NCBI GenBank assembly: GCA_937898685.1
Contig: CALEJT010000028.1
Coordinates: forward strand, 1-64,000
Source of the DNA: an uncultured Gammaproteobacteria bacterium
GTDB lineage: Bacteria; Pseudomonadota; Gammaproteobacteria; Pseudomonadales; Pseudohongiellaceae
Direction: 5' to 3'
Length of the DNA stretch: 64,000 nt
The position numbers and the translations under genes are program-made. A model generated the notes under the pieces. The model was not told where the DNA came from. It saw only the letters and a program-made list of their open reading frames with translations, and did not search any database. Shown here one piece after another: positions 8,024 to 17,787 of the stretch. Position 1 is the first letter of the stretch. Each line of letters starts with the position of its first letter.

Positions 8024-9424
8024 TTAAAGTGTCAGCAGGAAAGCGACCAAGTCTTCCTTCTCCTGATCCGTCAGATTCACACCCAGCACCAGGTTGAAGA
8101 ACTCCACGGTGTCGGCGAGCGTGAGCAAACGACCATCATGTAAGTAGGGCGGTGAATCCTTGATGCCTCGGAGCGTGAAGGTCTTGATCGGACCATCGGC
8201 ACTCGCGAGACGTCCGAGAATTTCGCGTTCCTCGAAGAAGCGCTCGGTGCGCAGGTTATGCATCAGGTTGTCGGTGAAGTAGGGCGGTACATGACAGCTG
8301 GCGCAGCGGCCCTTGTTGTGGAAGACGTCTTCACCGCGCAGCTCCTGCTCCGTGGCCAATGTCGGATCGAGCCGACCGAACACATCGAGTTTCGGCGCAG
8401 GCGGAAAATCCAATAACTCTTGCACTTCCGCCATGTTGTGCACCTCACTGCCACGTTCGAGGACGCGCACGCCCTTCTTGGTTGCGACCACCGGGTCGCC
8501 GTCGAAATAAGCTGCACGCTGTTCGAACTCGGTGAAGTCTTCGATGGTCTTCAATGCGCGCTGCGAGCCAAATAGACGCTGCACGTTCACGCCACGCAGT
8601 GAAGGCGTATCGATGCGGTGCCGGTGATTTTGCGGGCGAATGTCGCCGACGAGGTGAGTTGCGGCATTGGTGTGGCCGTTCACATGGCAGTCGAAACAGG
8701 TGACGCCCATGCTGGGTTCCGGTGAACGACGGTCCGCAGTGGAGTTGAACTGCTGTTGCATCATTGGTGTCACCAATAGCCGGAAACCATCGAGTTGTTT
8801 AGGGTTGAGGATGCCGTTGAAGAGCTCATAGAAGTTCGCGAGCGTCACCACCTGGCCTTGCGAAACGTCACCCAGGTCAGGGCGCGTCGTCAGATAGATG
8901 GCAGGTGGGAACTCGGGCAGAAAATGATCCGGCAACTGATAACTGAGGTCGAAGCGAGTCAGGTCCCTTCCATCCTGCTCCCGGATGCGATCGATATGGA
9001 ATTGCGGAAACAGCATGCCGCCTTCGGCATGATTTTCGTGGGGCAGGGGGTAAAAACCGGCTGGCCAGAGATTGCCGTCTTTGATCTGCTGCGGCGTCAT
9101 CGCCGCCAAGTCCTGCCATGAGGTCCCGGCAGGCAGCCGAACTCGTACTCCTCCCTGTATCGGCTTGCCCCGACCACTCGAAGTGACGCCAGGAATGGGG
9201 TTGTCTCGCAGGTCATAACGTTCTTCGAGCAGGCGTCGGAAGTTGTTTTCGATACCTGCCTTTTCGCCTTCCATGCGTCGTCGCACCTCGTCGAAAGGTT
9301 GTGGCTCGACGACGGGGGTGTAGCTGCTGGGCGGCGCTTCCGCGGCGTTGGCGGATGAGATCGCAATGGTGAGGAGAGGGACGGATAGCGCAGCAGAAAC
9401 TAGCGTGAAGGGCGTGGTTTTCAT
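8024..9424 (-). CDS. Exported di-heme c-type cytochrome, cytochrome c peroxidase/MauG-like
   Basis: 466-residue exported protein with a signal peptide (about 1-28) and two heme-binding motifs, CFDCH at 243-247 and CASCH at 374-378. The C-terminal blocks KTFTLRGIKDSPPYLHDGR and LADTVEFFN match the distal domain of the cytochrome c peroxidase/MauG superfamily. The protein is longer than classical peroxidases (about 320-360 residues) because of an extra N-terminal region. AAGGAG lies 8 nt before the ATG. Whether it is a peroxidase or an oxidase acting on another protein cannot be told. It sits convergent to the DUF1592 module, so it could share electron partners with it (inference). Confidence 0.85.
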   Translation of the reverse strand: MKTTPFTLVSAALSVPLLTIAISSANAAEAPPSSYTPVVEPQPFDEVRRRMEGEKAGIENNFRRLLEERYDLRDNPIPGVTSSGRGKPIQGGVRVRLPAGTSWQDLAAMTPQQIKDGNLWPAGFYPLPHENHAEGGMLFPQFHIDRIREQDGRDLTRFDLSYQLPDHFLPEFPPAIYLTTRPDLGDVSQGQVVTLANFYELFNGILNPKQLDGFRLLVTPMMQQQFNSTADRRSPEPSMGVTCFDCHVNGHTNAATHLVGDIRPQNHRHRIDTPSLRGVNVQRLFGSQRALKTIEDFTEFEQRAAYFDGDPVVATKKGVRVLERGSEVHNMAEVQELLDFPPAPKLDVFGRLDPTLATEQELRGEDVFHNKGRCASCHVPPYFTDNLMHNLRTERFFEEREILGRLASADGPIKTFTLRGIKDSPPYLHDGRLLTLADTVEFFNLVLGVNLTDQEKEDLVAFLLTL

Positions 9425-9661
9425 CTTGGCGCTCCTTTTCTGTGAGGTAGGGCCTCAGCAGTATAGGCCTAGGTGTTGCGCCAATTGATATGTGATGAGT
9501 GATCCAAATTGCAAATTCACCGCAAATATTGTGGTGTCTTCGTGATTACAGAGGCACGCTGGTATTTATGTGAACTGCAGAGCCGATATGTACCCAGCCT
9601 GCTATCAGAAGAGCTGGCGCTTAGCGTTATAGGGAAGGTCCCGATGAGCTTGAGCGGAGAA

Positions 9662-10144
9662 TCAGCGACGCGCGGCGTGTGACATCATGCGGCGCTTGGT
9701 GATGTTCCACTCGCGTTCGCGCTCTACTTCGCGCTTGTCGTAGTCGTGCTTGCCCTTGGCAAGAGCGATCTCGCATTTCACGAGATGCCCCTTCCAATAC
9801 ATCTTGGTGCAGATGCAGGTATGACCTTTCTGCTGGACTCCGGAAAAGATGCGAGCGAGCTCCTTGCGATTCAGCAGGAGTTTGCGCGTGCGGGTGGGGT
9901 CTGCCACGTAGTGGGTGCTGGCACTGATCAAGGGATTGATCTGTGCGCCGAACAACCAGGCTTCGCCGTTCTTGACGAGGATGTGGCTGTCGACGAGCTG
10001 CACTTTCTTTTCGCGCAGGCTTTTGACTTCCCAACCCAGGAGTGCAATGCCTGCCTCGAAACGTTCTTCGAGGAAGTAGTCGTGGTTCGCCTTGCGGTTG
10101 ACGACGATCGTGTTGTCGTCGTGTTTTACTTTCTTCTTAGCCAT
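9662..10144 (-). CDS. smpB: SsrA-binding protein SmpB
   Basis: 160-residue partner of tmRNA. It binds the tRNA-like domain of ssrA RNA and places it in the empty ribosomal A site. The sequence has the full beta-barrel core (EAGIALLGWEVKSLR, DSHILVKNGEAWLFG, RKLLLNRKEL) and the basic C-terminal tail (KREVEREREWNITKRRMM) that enters the mRNA channel. Length and ends are typical. It is transcribed away from ratA, leaving a 117-nt shared upstream region. The ssrA gene lies 9.3 kb downstream on the same strand rather than next to it. Confidence 0.98.
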   Translation of the reverse strand: MAKKKVKHDDNTIVVNRKANHDYFLEERFEAGIALLGWEVKSLREKKVQLVDSHILVKNGEAWLFGAQINPLISASTHYVADPTRTRKLLLNRKELARIFSGVQQKGHTCICTKMYWKGHLVKCEIALAKGKHDYDKREVEREREWNITKRRMMSHAARR

Positions 10145-10261
10145 GCGCGCGGATTATAGGCAGCTCGTCGCCGCCTTCCTATCGGATATTGGTCTTTGCA
10201 AATGCAACAGGTGCGTTATATGGTGCCGCCGTTCTTGATTTCGAGTCCTTGAGTCTCCTGC

Positions 10262-10699
10262 ATGATCACCATTTCCCGCTCCGCGTTGCTGCCGTATTCG
10301 GACGCGGAAGTGTTCACTCTCGTCAACGACATCGAATCCTATCCACAGTTCATGGATGGCTGTATTGCCGCCGAAGTGCTGAGCAGAAGCGAGGAAGAAG
10401 TCATCGCGCGGCTCGAACTTGGCAAAGCAGGCCTTCGCTATGCTTTCAGCACGCGCAATACGTTGGAGCCACCGAAGCGTATGGTGATGAACCTGGTCGA
10501 AGGCCCCTTTCGCAACTTCGAAGCGCAATGGCGCTTCACCGCGCTTTCACCCACTGCGTGCAAGGCAGAGTTCGACATGCGCTTCGAGTTTTCCAGTGGT
10601 CTCGTCAATGCCGCGCTGCGTGCGCTCTTCGAAAGCACGAGCCGCGAAATGGTGGCGGCGATCTGTCGTCGTGCGGAGCAGTGCTATGGGCGGCGTTGA
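10262..10699 (+). CDS. ratA: RatA family protein (START/COQ10-like)
   Basis: 145-residue START/polyketide-cyclase-fold protein (SRSALLPYSDAEVFTLVNDIESYPQFM). It belongs to the Coq10-like family that E. coli annotation names RatA. E. coli RatA was reported to block 70S ribosome association, while eukaryotic Coq10 binds ubiquinone. Either role is possible here. The gene is divergent from smpB and its end overlaps rnfH by 14 nt, the usual gammaproteobacterial arrangement. The partner RnfH is not an established antitoxin, so this should not be read as a toxin-antitoxin pair. Confidence 0.93.
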   Translation: MITISRSALLPYSDAEVFTLVNDIESYPQFMDGCIAAEVLSRSEEEVIARLELGKAGLRYAFSTRNTLEPPKRMVMNLVEGPFRNFEAQWRFTALSPTACKAEFDMRFEFSSGLVNAALRALFESTSREMVAAICRRAEQCYGRR

Positions 10700-11018
10700 A
10701 AACAATAACGACACCATCATGGTGGAAGTCGCCTACGCGCTTCCCGACCGGCAACGCATCCTCACGTTGGAGGTCAGCCGTGGCACTACTGCATTCGAAG
10801 CAGTAGTGAAGTCGGGCATCACGCAGGAGTTTCCCGAGATCGATCTCGCCACGGCGACCATGGGAGTGTTCGCCAAGATCCTCGATGGCAAGGTATTGCC
10901 CTCACCCAAGGATTACCAACTCAAGCCGCGCGACCGCGTGGAAATCTACCGGCCGCTGATTGCCGATCCCAAGATCGCTCGCGCCCAGCGCGCCGCCAGG
11001 GCCAAGCAAGGCAAATAA
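10686..11018 (+). CDS. rnfH: RnfH family ubiquitin-like protein
   Basis: 110-residue member of the RnfH/UPF0125 family, a small beta-grasp (ubiquitin-like) fold. Typical blocks are VEVAYALPDRQRILTLEV and GVFAKILDGKVLPSPKDYQLKPRDRVEIYRPL, here named in part only. The C-terminus is basic (RAQRAARAKQGK). The start at 10686 is chosen because GGAG lies exactly 7 nt upstream. An internal ATG at 10719 is an alternative. It overlaps the end of ratA and is probably translationally coupled to it. Its molecular role is not settled. Confidence 0.93.
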   Translation: MGGVENNNDTIMVEVAYALPDRQRILTLEVSRGTTAFEAVVKSGITQEFPEIDLATATMGVFAKILDGKVLPSPKDYQLKPRDRVEIYRPLIADPKIARAQRAARAKQGK

Positions 11019-11048
11019 GAAAGTTGCTGTTACCCAGGCGAGCGGCTG

Positions 11049-11471
11049 TTACTGCTGCTGCGACGTGGCGGAATCGCTGCTTGGACGGACGCTGCTGAAC
11101 TGGTTGTTTTCCGGCGTCTGCTGGAAGTCGCCTTCGAAGTGCGTCAGCTGGTTGTTCTCGAAGTACAGCGTGAGGCGCTCCTGCACGCGTTCACCGCCGC
11201 CGGGCTGGAAACTGTAGATGTAGTCCCAGCGATCCTGGTGGAAGGTGTCGCGCACGAGAGGCGTGCCGAGGATGAAGATGACTTGGTTCTTGGTAAGGCC
11301 CGGCCGAAGCTGGTCCACCATCTTCTGGGTGATGATGTTGCCCTGCGGGATGTCGATACGGTAGACGCCCGGAAAACTGAAGGACGATACCGAACCACAG
11401 CCGCCTAGCATTAAGGCGCTGACGCAGAGCAGGACTCGCGTGAACTGACTGTTGTAGTTAATGCGCAACAT
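11049..11471 (-). CDS. bamE: Outer membrane assembly lipoprotein BamE (OmlA)
   Basis: 140-residue lipoprotein of the beta-barrel assembly machine. The signal peptide ends in the lipobox LGGC (acylated Cys about residue 25 from this start). The mature domain has the BamE signature: VYRIDIPQGNIITQKMVDQLRPG, quoted here only by its ends, then QVIFILGTPLV and WDYIY. The C-terminal tail is Ser/Gln-rich. The ATG at 11471 follows a GTAGAGAG site. An upstream in-frame TTG at 11492 is less likely. It is divergent from fur, as in many gammaproteobacteria. Confidence 0.96.
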   Translation of the reverse strand: MLRINYNSQFTRVLLCVSALMLGGCGSVSSFSFPGVYRIDIPQGNIITQKMVDQLRPGLTKNQVIFILGTPLVRDTFHQDRWDYIYSFQPGGGERVQERLTLYFENNQLTHFEGDFQQTPENNQFSSVRPSSDSATSQQQ

Positions 11472-11503
11472 CTCTCTACGTTGGCTTGCCAAGTGGACTT
11501 GGA

Positions 11504-11531
11504 TTTACTTACCTGAGGAACGCGGCATAAT
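11504..11531 (+). promoter_or_regulatory. Putative sigma70 promoter of fur
   Basis: TTTACT (11504-11509), 16-nt spacer, CATAAT (11526-11531). The -10 element overlaps that of the opposing bamE promoter. No good Fur box is seen here. Confidence 0.5.
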
Positions 11532-11556
11532 ACCCCAAACCCAAAATTTGTGTCAG
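11527..11556 (-). promoter_or_regulatory. Putative sigma70 promoter of bamE
   Basis: Minus strand: CTGACA (11556-11551), 18-nt spacer, TATTAT (11532-11527). Both hexamers match the consensus at five of six positions. The start of transcription would fall about 50 nt before the bamE ATG. Confidence 0.6.
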
Positions 11557-11628
11557 TCCGGCGGGGTTCACCCCCTATGTAGTACACCGGACAGCGGCCC
11601 CGTGTCCGTGGCCCAATAGGAGTAAGCG

Positions 11629-12048
11629 ATGAGCGGAGAAAATCAGGAATTGCGCAAGGCGGGGCTCAAGGTCACGTTGCCCAGAGTCAAGATCATGCAG
11701 ATTCTGGAAGCTGCCCGGGACCGTCACCTCAGCGCGGAAGACGTCTACAAGGCCTTGCGCGATGCCGATGAGGATGTGGGGCTTGCCACCGTTTATCGCG
11801 TGCTCACTCAGTTCGAAAGTGCTGGGCTCGTGCAACGCCACCATTTCGAAGGCGGCCATTCCGTATTCGAAATGCGCCCCGAAGAACATCACGATCACAT
11901 CGTATGCACTAAGTGCGGACGCGTGGAAGAGTTCATCGACGAAGTGATTGAGGAGCGTCAAGAACAGATGGCGAAGAAGCTCGGCTTCACCATCAGCGAT
12001 CACTCACTCTACATCTACGGGCTCTGCGCCAACTGCCAGGTGCCCTGA
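11629..12048 (+). CDS. fur: Ferric uptake regulator Fur
   Basis: 139-residue iron-responsive repressor. The N-terminal winged helix covers about 1-80 (LSAEDVYKAL, GLATVYRVLTQFESAGLV). The dimer/metal domain follows, with HHFEGGHSVFE, HHDHIVCTKC (Cys93/Cys96) and a second CxxC pair (Cys133/Cys136) of the structural zinc site. With Fe(II) it binds Fur boxes. A strong candidate target is the siderophore-receptor promoter at 41175-41193. It is transcribed divergently from bamE and convergent with recN, the stops being only 3 nt apart. Confidence 0.97.
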   Translation: MSGENQELRKAGLKVTLPRVKIMQILEAARDRHLSAEDVYKALRDADEDVGLATVYRVLTQFESAGLVQRHHFEGGHSVFEMRPEEHHDHIVCTKCGRVEEFIDEVIEERQEQMAKKLGFTISDHSLYIYGLCANCQVP

Positions 12049-12051
12049 GCC

Positions 12052-13725
12052 TCAAGCTCCAAGTCCCAGTAGTTCTTGTGCATGCGCCAACGACTGGCGT
12101 GATTGTTCATCTCCCCCCAGCATGCGCGAGATTTCCGAGATCCGTTGCGAACGATCCAGCGCCACCAAGGTGGTGCTGGTCGTCTTGCCGTCCGACGACT
12201 TGCTCACCAAAAGATGCTGATCGGCCTGCGCCGCCACCTGTGCCTGATGCGTGACGCACAGCACCTGACCGCGTTTGCCGAGCTCGTGCAATAGTTCACC
12301 TACCGCGCGCGCAGTGGCGCCGCCGATGCCTACGTCCACTTCGTCGAATACCAGCGCGGGGATGCGGCTGGTCTGTGCCGTGACCACCTGGATCGCGAGG
12401 CTGATGCGCGACAGCTCGCCACCGGAGGCGATCTTGATCAGCGGCTTCGCCGGCTGACCGGGGTTGGTGCTCACCAGGAATTCGACGTGGTCATGGCCGC
12501 GCGCCGAGGGCGTGCCGTTGGGATCGGTATTCAGTGCTACTTCGAAGCGAGAGCTGGCCATGCCGAGCTCGGCGAGACGAGCATTCACTGCCGTGCTCAA
12601 ACGTTTACCGGCCTGGGCGCGCGCCTTGCTGAGCGCAGCAGCCAGTTTGTGATACGCCTGCAAGGCCTTTTCATGCTGAGCCTGCAAAGCGGCAAGTCTG
12701 CCATCTGCGCCGCTGATGCTGGCGAGGCGGTCGCGTAGGGTTCGAGCGTGTTCGTAGAGCGCTTGCGGTTCCACGCGGTGCTTGCGCGCCAAGCGGTGGA
12801 TCAGGCCCAGGCGCTCGTCCACTTCGGCGAGGCGCTCCGGGTTGAGCTCGACACGATCGAGTGCCTTGTTCAATACGTGCGAGGCTTCCTCCACCTGGAT
12901 CAGTGCGCTCGACAGCATGTTGTGCGCTTCGCTGAGCTCGGGCGTCTGGTAGGGCAGGGTTTCCATCATGCTGCAGGCCCGGCGCAGACTCTGCTCGATG
13001 TTGCCCTCGTCCGCCTCGCTGCACAGTTGTACCAGGCCCTGCAGGGCAGTCCTTGCAGTATCGGCATGACTGAGCTGGGCATGTTCCTGCTCCAGGGCGG
13101 GGAGTTCGTTCTCGACCAGGCGTGCCTCGTCCAATTCCTTGACCTGAAAGGTCAGGAGTTCCACCTGGGCGGCGTCGGCTTGTTGGGCCTGGCTAAGCGC
13201 TTCGATTTCCTGGGTGAGCTGACGCAATTCCTGTGCGGCTTCGGCCACCTGGTGGCTCTGTGCTTCCAGTCCACCAAAGGCGTCCAGCAGACGTTGGTGG
13301 GTGGCGACCTTGAGCAGCGACTGATGTTCGTGCTGGCTGTGGATGTCGATCAGCATCTCGCCCAGCGTGCGCAGCTCGGCGAGGGTGGTGGGTTGCCCAT
13401 TGATGTAGGCACGCGAGCGCCCATCTCGACTCAACACGCGCCGCAGGATGCACAGATCCTCCGCCTCTGGATAATCGTGCTCCTGCAACCATTTGGCAGC
13501 TTCGGGCTGCCCTTGGAGGCTGAAGGTGGCGCTGATGTCGGCGCGCTCCTCGCCGGTGCGGATCACGTCGAGGTCGGCGCGATCGCCCAGAGCGAGGCCC
13601 AGTGCGTCCAGCATGATGGACTTGCCGGCGCCGGTCTCACCGGTGATGGCAGTCATCCCGGGTTGGAGTTCCAGGTCGAGCTTGGCAACGAGGGCGAAGT
13701 TCTGAATCGTGAGCTGTACGAGCAT
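12052..13725 (-). CDS. recN: DNA repair protein RecN
   Basis: 557-residue SMC-like ATPase involved in double-strand break repair. Walker A GETGAGKS lies at 29-36. A central coiled coil rich in Gln/Glu/Ala follows, then the ABC signature SGGELSRISLAIQ and Walker B PALVFDEVDVGIGG. Length matches E. coli RecN (553). It is divergent from grpE. I see no CTGT-N8-ACAG LexA box in the upstream region, so SOS control of the E. coli type is not evident. Confidence 0.97.
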   Translation of the reverse strand: MLVQLTIQNFALVAKLDLELQPGMTAITGETGAGKSIMLDALGLALGDRADLDVIRTGEERADISATFSLQGQPEAAKWLQEHDYPEAEDLCILRRVLSRDGRSRAYINGQPTTLAELRTLGEMLIDIHSQHEHQSLLKVATHQRLLDAFGGLEAQSHQVAEAAQELRQLTQEIEALSQAQQADAAQVELLTFQVKELDEARLVENELPALEQEHAQLSHADTARTALQGLVQLCSEADEGNIEQSLRRACSMMETLPYQTPELSEAHNMLSSALIQVEEASHVLNKALDRVELNPERLAEVDERLGLIHRLARKHRVEPQALYEHARTLRDRLASISGADGRLAALQAQHEKALQAYHKLAAALSKARAQAGKRLSTAVNARLAELGMASSRFEVALNTDPNGTPSARGHDHVEFLVSTNPGQPAKPLIKIASGGELSRISLAIQVVTAQTSRIPALVFDEVDVGIGGATARAVGELLHELGKRGQVLCVTHQAQVAAQADQHLLVSKSSDGKTTSTTLVALDRSQRISEISRMLGGDEQSRQSLAHAQELLGLGA

Positions 13726-13828
13726 AAGGCCGGCGGGGTGTTCGGATTGCCTGATTGTAGTGGAAGCCCTTGCAAATTACCCCTCGCCATCCTGGCGATG
13801 AGAGTGGCGAGAGATATGAAGATCGGGC

Positions 13829-13856
13829 CTTGAATCTCAATACCCCGACCCCATAT
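13829..13856 (+). promoter_or_regulatory. Sigma32 heat-shock promoter of grpE
   Basis: CTTGAAT (13829-13835), 13-nt spacer, CCCCATAT (13849-13856). This is an almost perfect match to the RpoH consensus CTTGAAA-N11-16-CCCCATNT. The predicted start is about 40 nt before the grpE ATG. Confidence 0.9.
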
Positions 13857-13904
13857 CGCGCCGAGTTTTATTGACGCTATGTAAACGTAGGGCAGGAGGA
13901 AGTG

Positions 13905-14486
13905 ATGGTCGACGAACCGCAGGATAAGGTCAGCCCCGAGGCTGAGACCGCGCAGGTGGATGCTAACGCACAGGAAGGTGTCCAGCAGGAACCAGCCGCG
14001 GGCGAGGTGGATGAGCTGGCCGAGCGCATCCAGGAAGCGGTGAACGCGGCCCTCGCCGAGCAACGCGACATGGTGTTGCGGGCCCAGGCCGAGTTGCAGA
14101 CCATGCGTCGCCGTTGCGAAGCGGATGTCGAAAAGGCACACAAATTCGCCTTGGAAAAATTCAGTGCCGAGCTGCTGTCCGTGGTGGACAACCTCGAGCG
14201 AGCCCTGGCGTCCAAGCCGAGCGACAATGTCGATCCCGCCGTGACCGCCTTGTTCGAAGGCGTGGAACTGACGCTGAAGGGGCTGCTCGACACCTTCGGC
14301 AAGTACAACATCCAACAGATCGACCCGCAGGGTGCTCCCTTCGATCCGCAGGAGCATGAGGCCATCGCCATGGTGCCGAACCCTGCCGTGGAGCCGAACA
14401 CCGTGGTCGACGTGATGCAGAAGGGCTACTCGCTCAATGGTCGCATCCTGAGACCGGCCCGGGTCGTAGTGGCAAAAGCGTCGTAA
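13905..14486 (+). CDS. grpE: Nucleotide exchange factor GrpE
   Basis: 193-residue co-chaperone that releases ADP from DnaK. The acidic, disordered N-terminus (1-35) is followed by the long dimerising helix (about 36-100, RAQAELQTMRRRCEADVEKA in part) and the C-terminal beta domain (FDPQEHEAIAMVP, VMQKGYSLNGRILRPARVVV). GGAGGA precedes the ATG at 13905. A GTG three bases earlier is too close to that site. It is headed by a sigma32 promoter and followed by dnaK. Confidence 0.98.
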   Translation: MVDEPQDKVSPEAETAQVDANAQEGVQQEPAAGEVDELAERIQEAVNAALAEQRDMVLRAQAELQTMRRRCEADVEKAHKFALEKFSAELLSVVDNLERALASKPSDNVDPAVTALFEGVELTLKGLLDTFGKYNIQQIDPQGAPFDPQEHEAIAMVPNPAVEPNTVVDVMQKGYSLNGRILRPARVVVAKAS

Positions 14487-14521
14487 GCGGCACGATTCCC
14501 CACAAATTTCAGGGATTTCCC

Positions 14522-14549
14522 CTTGAATTCAGTGTGGACGGATCAATAT
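14522..14549 (+). promoter_or_regulatory. Possible second sigma32-like promoter, upstream of dnaK
   Basis: CTTGAAT (14522-14528), 13-nt spacer, ATCAATAT (14542-14549). The -35 element is as good as that of grpE, but the -10 matches the CCCCATNT consensus only partly. It would give dnaK its own heat-shock start about 75 nt upstream of the ATG. Confidence 0.5.
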
Positions 14550-14629
14550 AGCCAGGCAGTTTGACCGCAACTCTCGAGCATAAGAAGCGGTTGAAATAAA
14601 ACAGAATTTGCAGTCAGCGGAGAGCATAC

Positions 14630-16567
<1,938 letters not shown>

Positions 16568-16598
16568 GGCAGTTCCGCTACGGCGGGTGTAAGTTGAT

Positions 16599-16630
16599 GA
16601 AAACTGACGGAGGATGCTCCGTCAGTTTTC
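16599..16630 (+). terminator. Rho-independent terminator between dnaK and dnaJ
   Basis: A perfect 14-bp inverted repeat (16599-16612 with 16617-16630) has a GATG loop, and the 3' arm ends in TTTTC. It lies 32 nt after dnaK. The dnaJ start is only 31 nt beyond it, so read-through or partial termination would set a high DnaK:DnaJ ratio. Confidence 0.8.
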
Positions 16631-16661
16631 GTGTGTTCGAGAAAAACGATCTGGAAGCGGC

Positions 16662-17771
16662 ATGCAAAAACGGGATTACTACGAAGTACTGGGGGTGGAA
16701 CGCGGATGCTCCGAGCAGGAGTTGAAGAAAGCCTACCGCCGCATCGCCATGAAGTATCATCCCGATCGCAATCCTGGCGACGCCGAGGCCGAGGCCCGCT
16801 TCAAGGAGGCCAACGAGGCCTACGAGGTTCTGTCCGATCCCGACAAGCGTGCGTCCTATGACCAGTTCGGCCACTCCGGCATGAATGGTCACATGGGTGG
16901 TGGTCACGCTGGTTTCGGTGACATCTTCGGCGACATTTTCGGTGACATCTTCGGCGGAGGTCGTCGCAGCCACGTGCAGCGAGGTTCCGATCTCAGCTAC
17001 ACGCTCGAACTCTCCCTCGAAGACGCCGTCCGCGGTACCACCGTCAAGATCCGCATTCCGACCCGCGTCACCTGTACCACCTGCGATGGCACAGGCGCCC
17101 GCCGCGGCAGCACGCCCGAAAACTGCATCACCTGTGGTGGTGTGGGTCAGGTGCGCATGCGTCAGGGGCCGTTCTCGGTACAGCAGACCTGCCCTCGCTG
17201 TCACGGTGCGGGCAAGACCATCAAGGATCCCTGCCACGTGTGCCATGGTCGTGGCGCCGTGCAGGAGAACAAGACTCTCTCCGTCAAAGTGCCGGCCGGT
17301 GTCGATACCGGTGACCGCATCCGTCTCACCGGCGAAGGTGAAGCGGGCATCCACGGTGGTCCGCCCGGCGACCTCTACGTACAGATCTCCATCAAGGAGC
17401 ACCCGATCTTCACCCGCGACGGTGCCAACCTGTTGTGCGAGATCCCGATCAGCTTCGTGGATGCCGCGCTCGGTGGTGAGCTCGAGGTGCCCACGCTGGA
17501 TGGCCGCGTGAAGCTCAAGATTCCGCCGGAAACCCAGACCGGTAAGCTCTTCCGCCTGCGCGAGAAGGGCGTTACTCCCGTGCGTGGCGGTCCGACTGGC
17601 GACCTCCTGTGCCGGGTGGTGGTGGAGACTCCGGTCAACCTCACGCGCCGCCAGAAAGAACTCCTGCAAGAATTCCGCGAAATCGAAGAAAGCAGCGGCC
17701 ACCGTCAGAACCCGCGCAAGACGAGCTGGTTCGATGGCGTCAAGAATTTCGTGGACTCCCTGAAGTCCTGA
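16662..17771 (+). CDS. dnaJ: Chaperone protein DnaJ (Hsp40)
   Basis: 369-residue type I J-protein. J domain at 1-70 with the HPD motif (KYHPDRNPG). A Gly/Phe-rich linker follows, in which DIFG occurs three times in tandem. The zinc-binding domain has four CxxCxGxG repeats (CTTCDGTG, CITCGGVG, CPRCHGAG, CHVCHGRG), and then come the C-terminal substrate-binding domains. It stimulates DnaK ATPase and delivers clients. The start MQKRDYYEVLG is chosen by homology. The frame is open further upstream into the terminator, which is not coding. dapB follows after 16 nt. Confidence 0.98.
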   Translation: MQKRDYYEVLGVERGCSEQELKKAYRRIAMKYHPDRNPGDAEAEARFKEANEAYEVLSDPDKRASYDQFGHSGMNGHMGGGHAGFGDIFGDIFGDIFGGGRRSHVQRGSDLSYTLELSLEDAVRGTTVKIRIPTRVTCTTCDGTGARRGSTPENCITCGGVGQVRMRQGPFSVQQTCPRCHGAGKTIKDPCHVCHGRGAVQENKTLSVKVPAGVDTGDRIRLTGEGEAGIHGGPPGDLYVQISIKEHPIFTRDGANLLCEIPISFVDAALGGELEVPTLDGRVKLKIPPETQTGKLFRLREKGVTPVRGGPTGDLLCRVVVETPVNLTRRQKELLQEFREIEESSGHRQNPRKTSWFDGVKNFVDSLKS

Positions 17772-17787
17772 TAGACAAGGAACACCT

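Noticed and set aside
1..9661. Integrated prophage or integrative element at ssrA
   Set aside because: No integrase, phage or transfer gene is present. All genes encode exported metabolic-type proteins and no attachment-site duplication is visible in the window.
10262..11018. ratA-rnfH as a toxin-antitoxin pair
   Set aside because: The overlap is typical of these housekeeping genes in gammaproteobacteria, and RnfH is not an established antitoxin.
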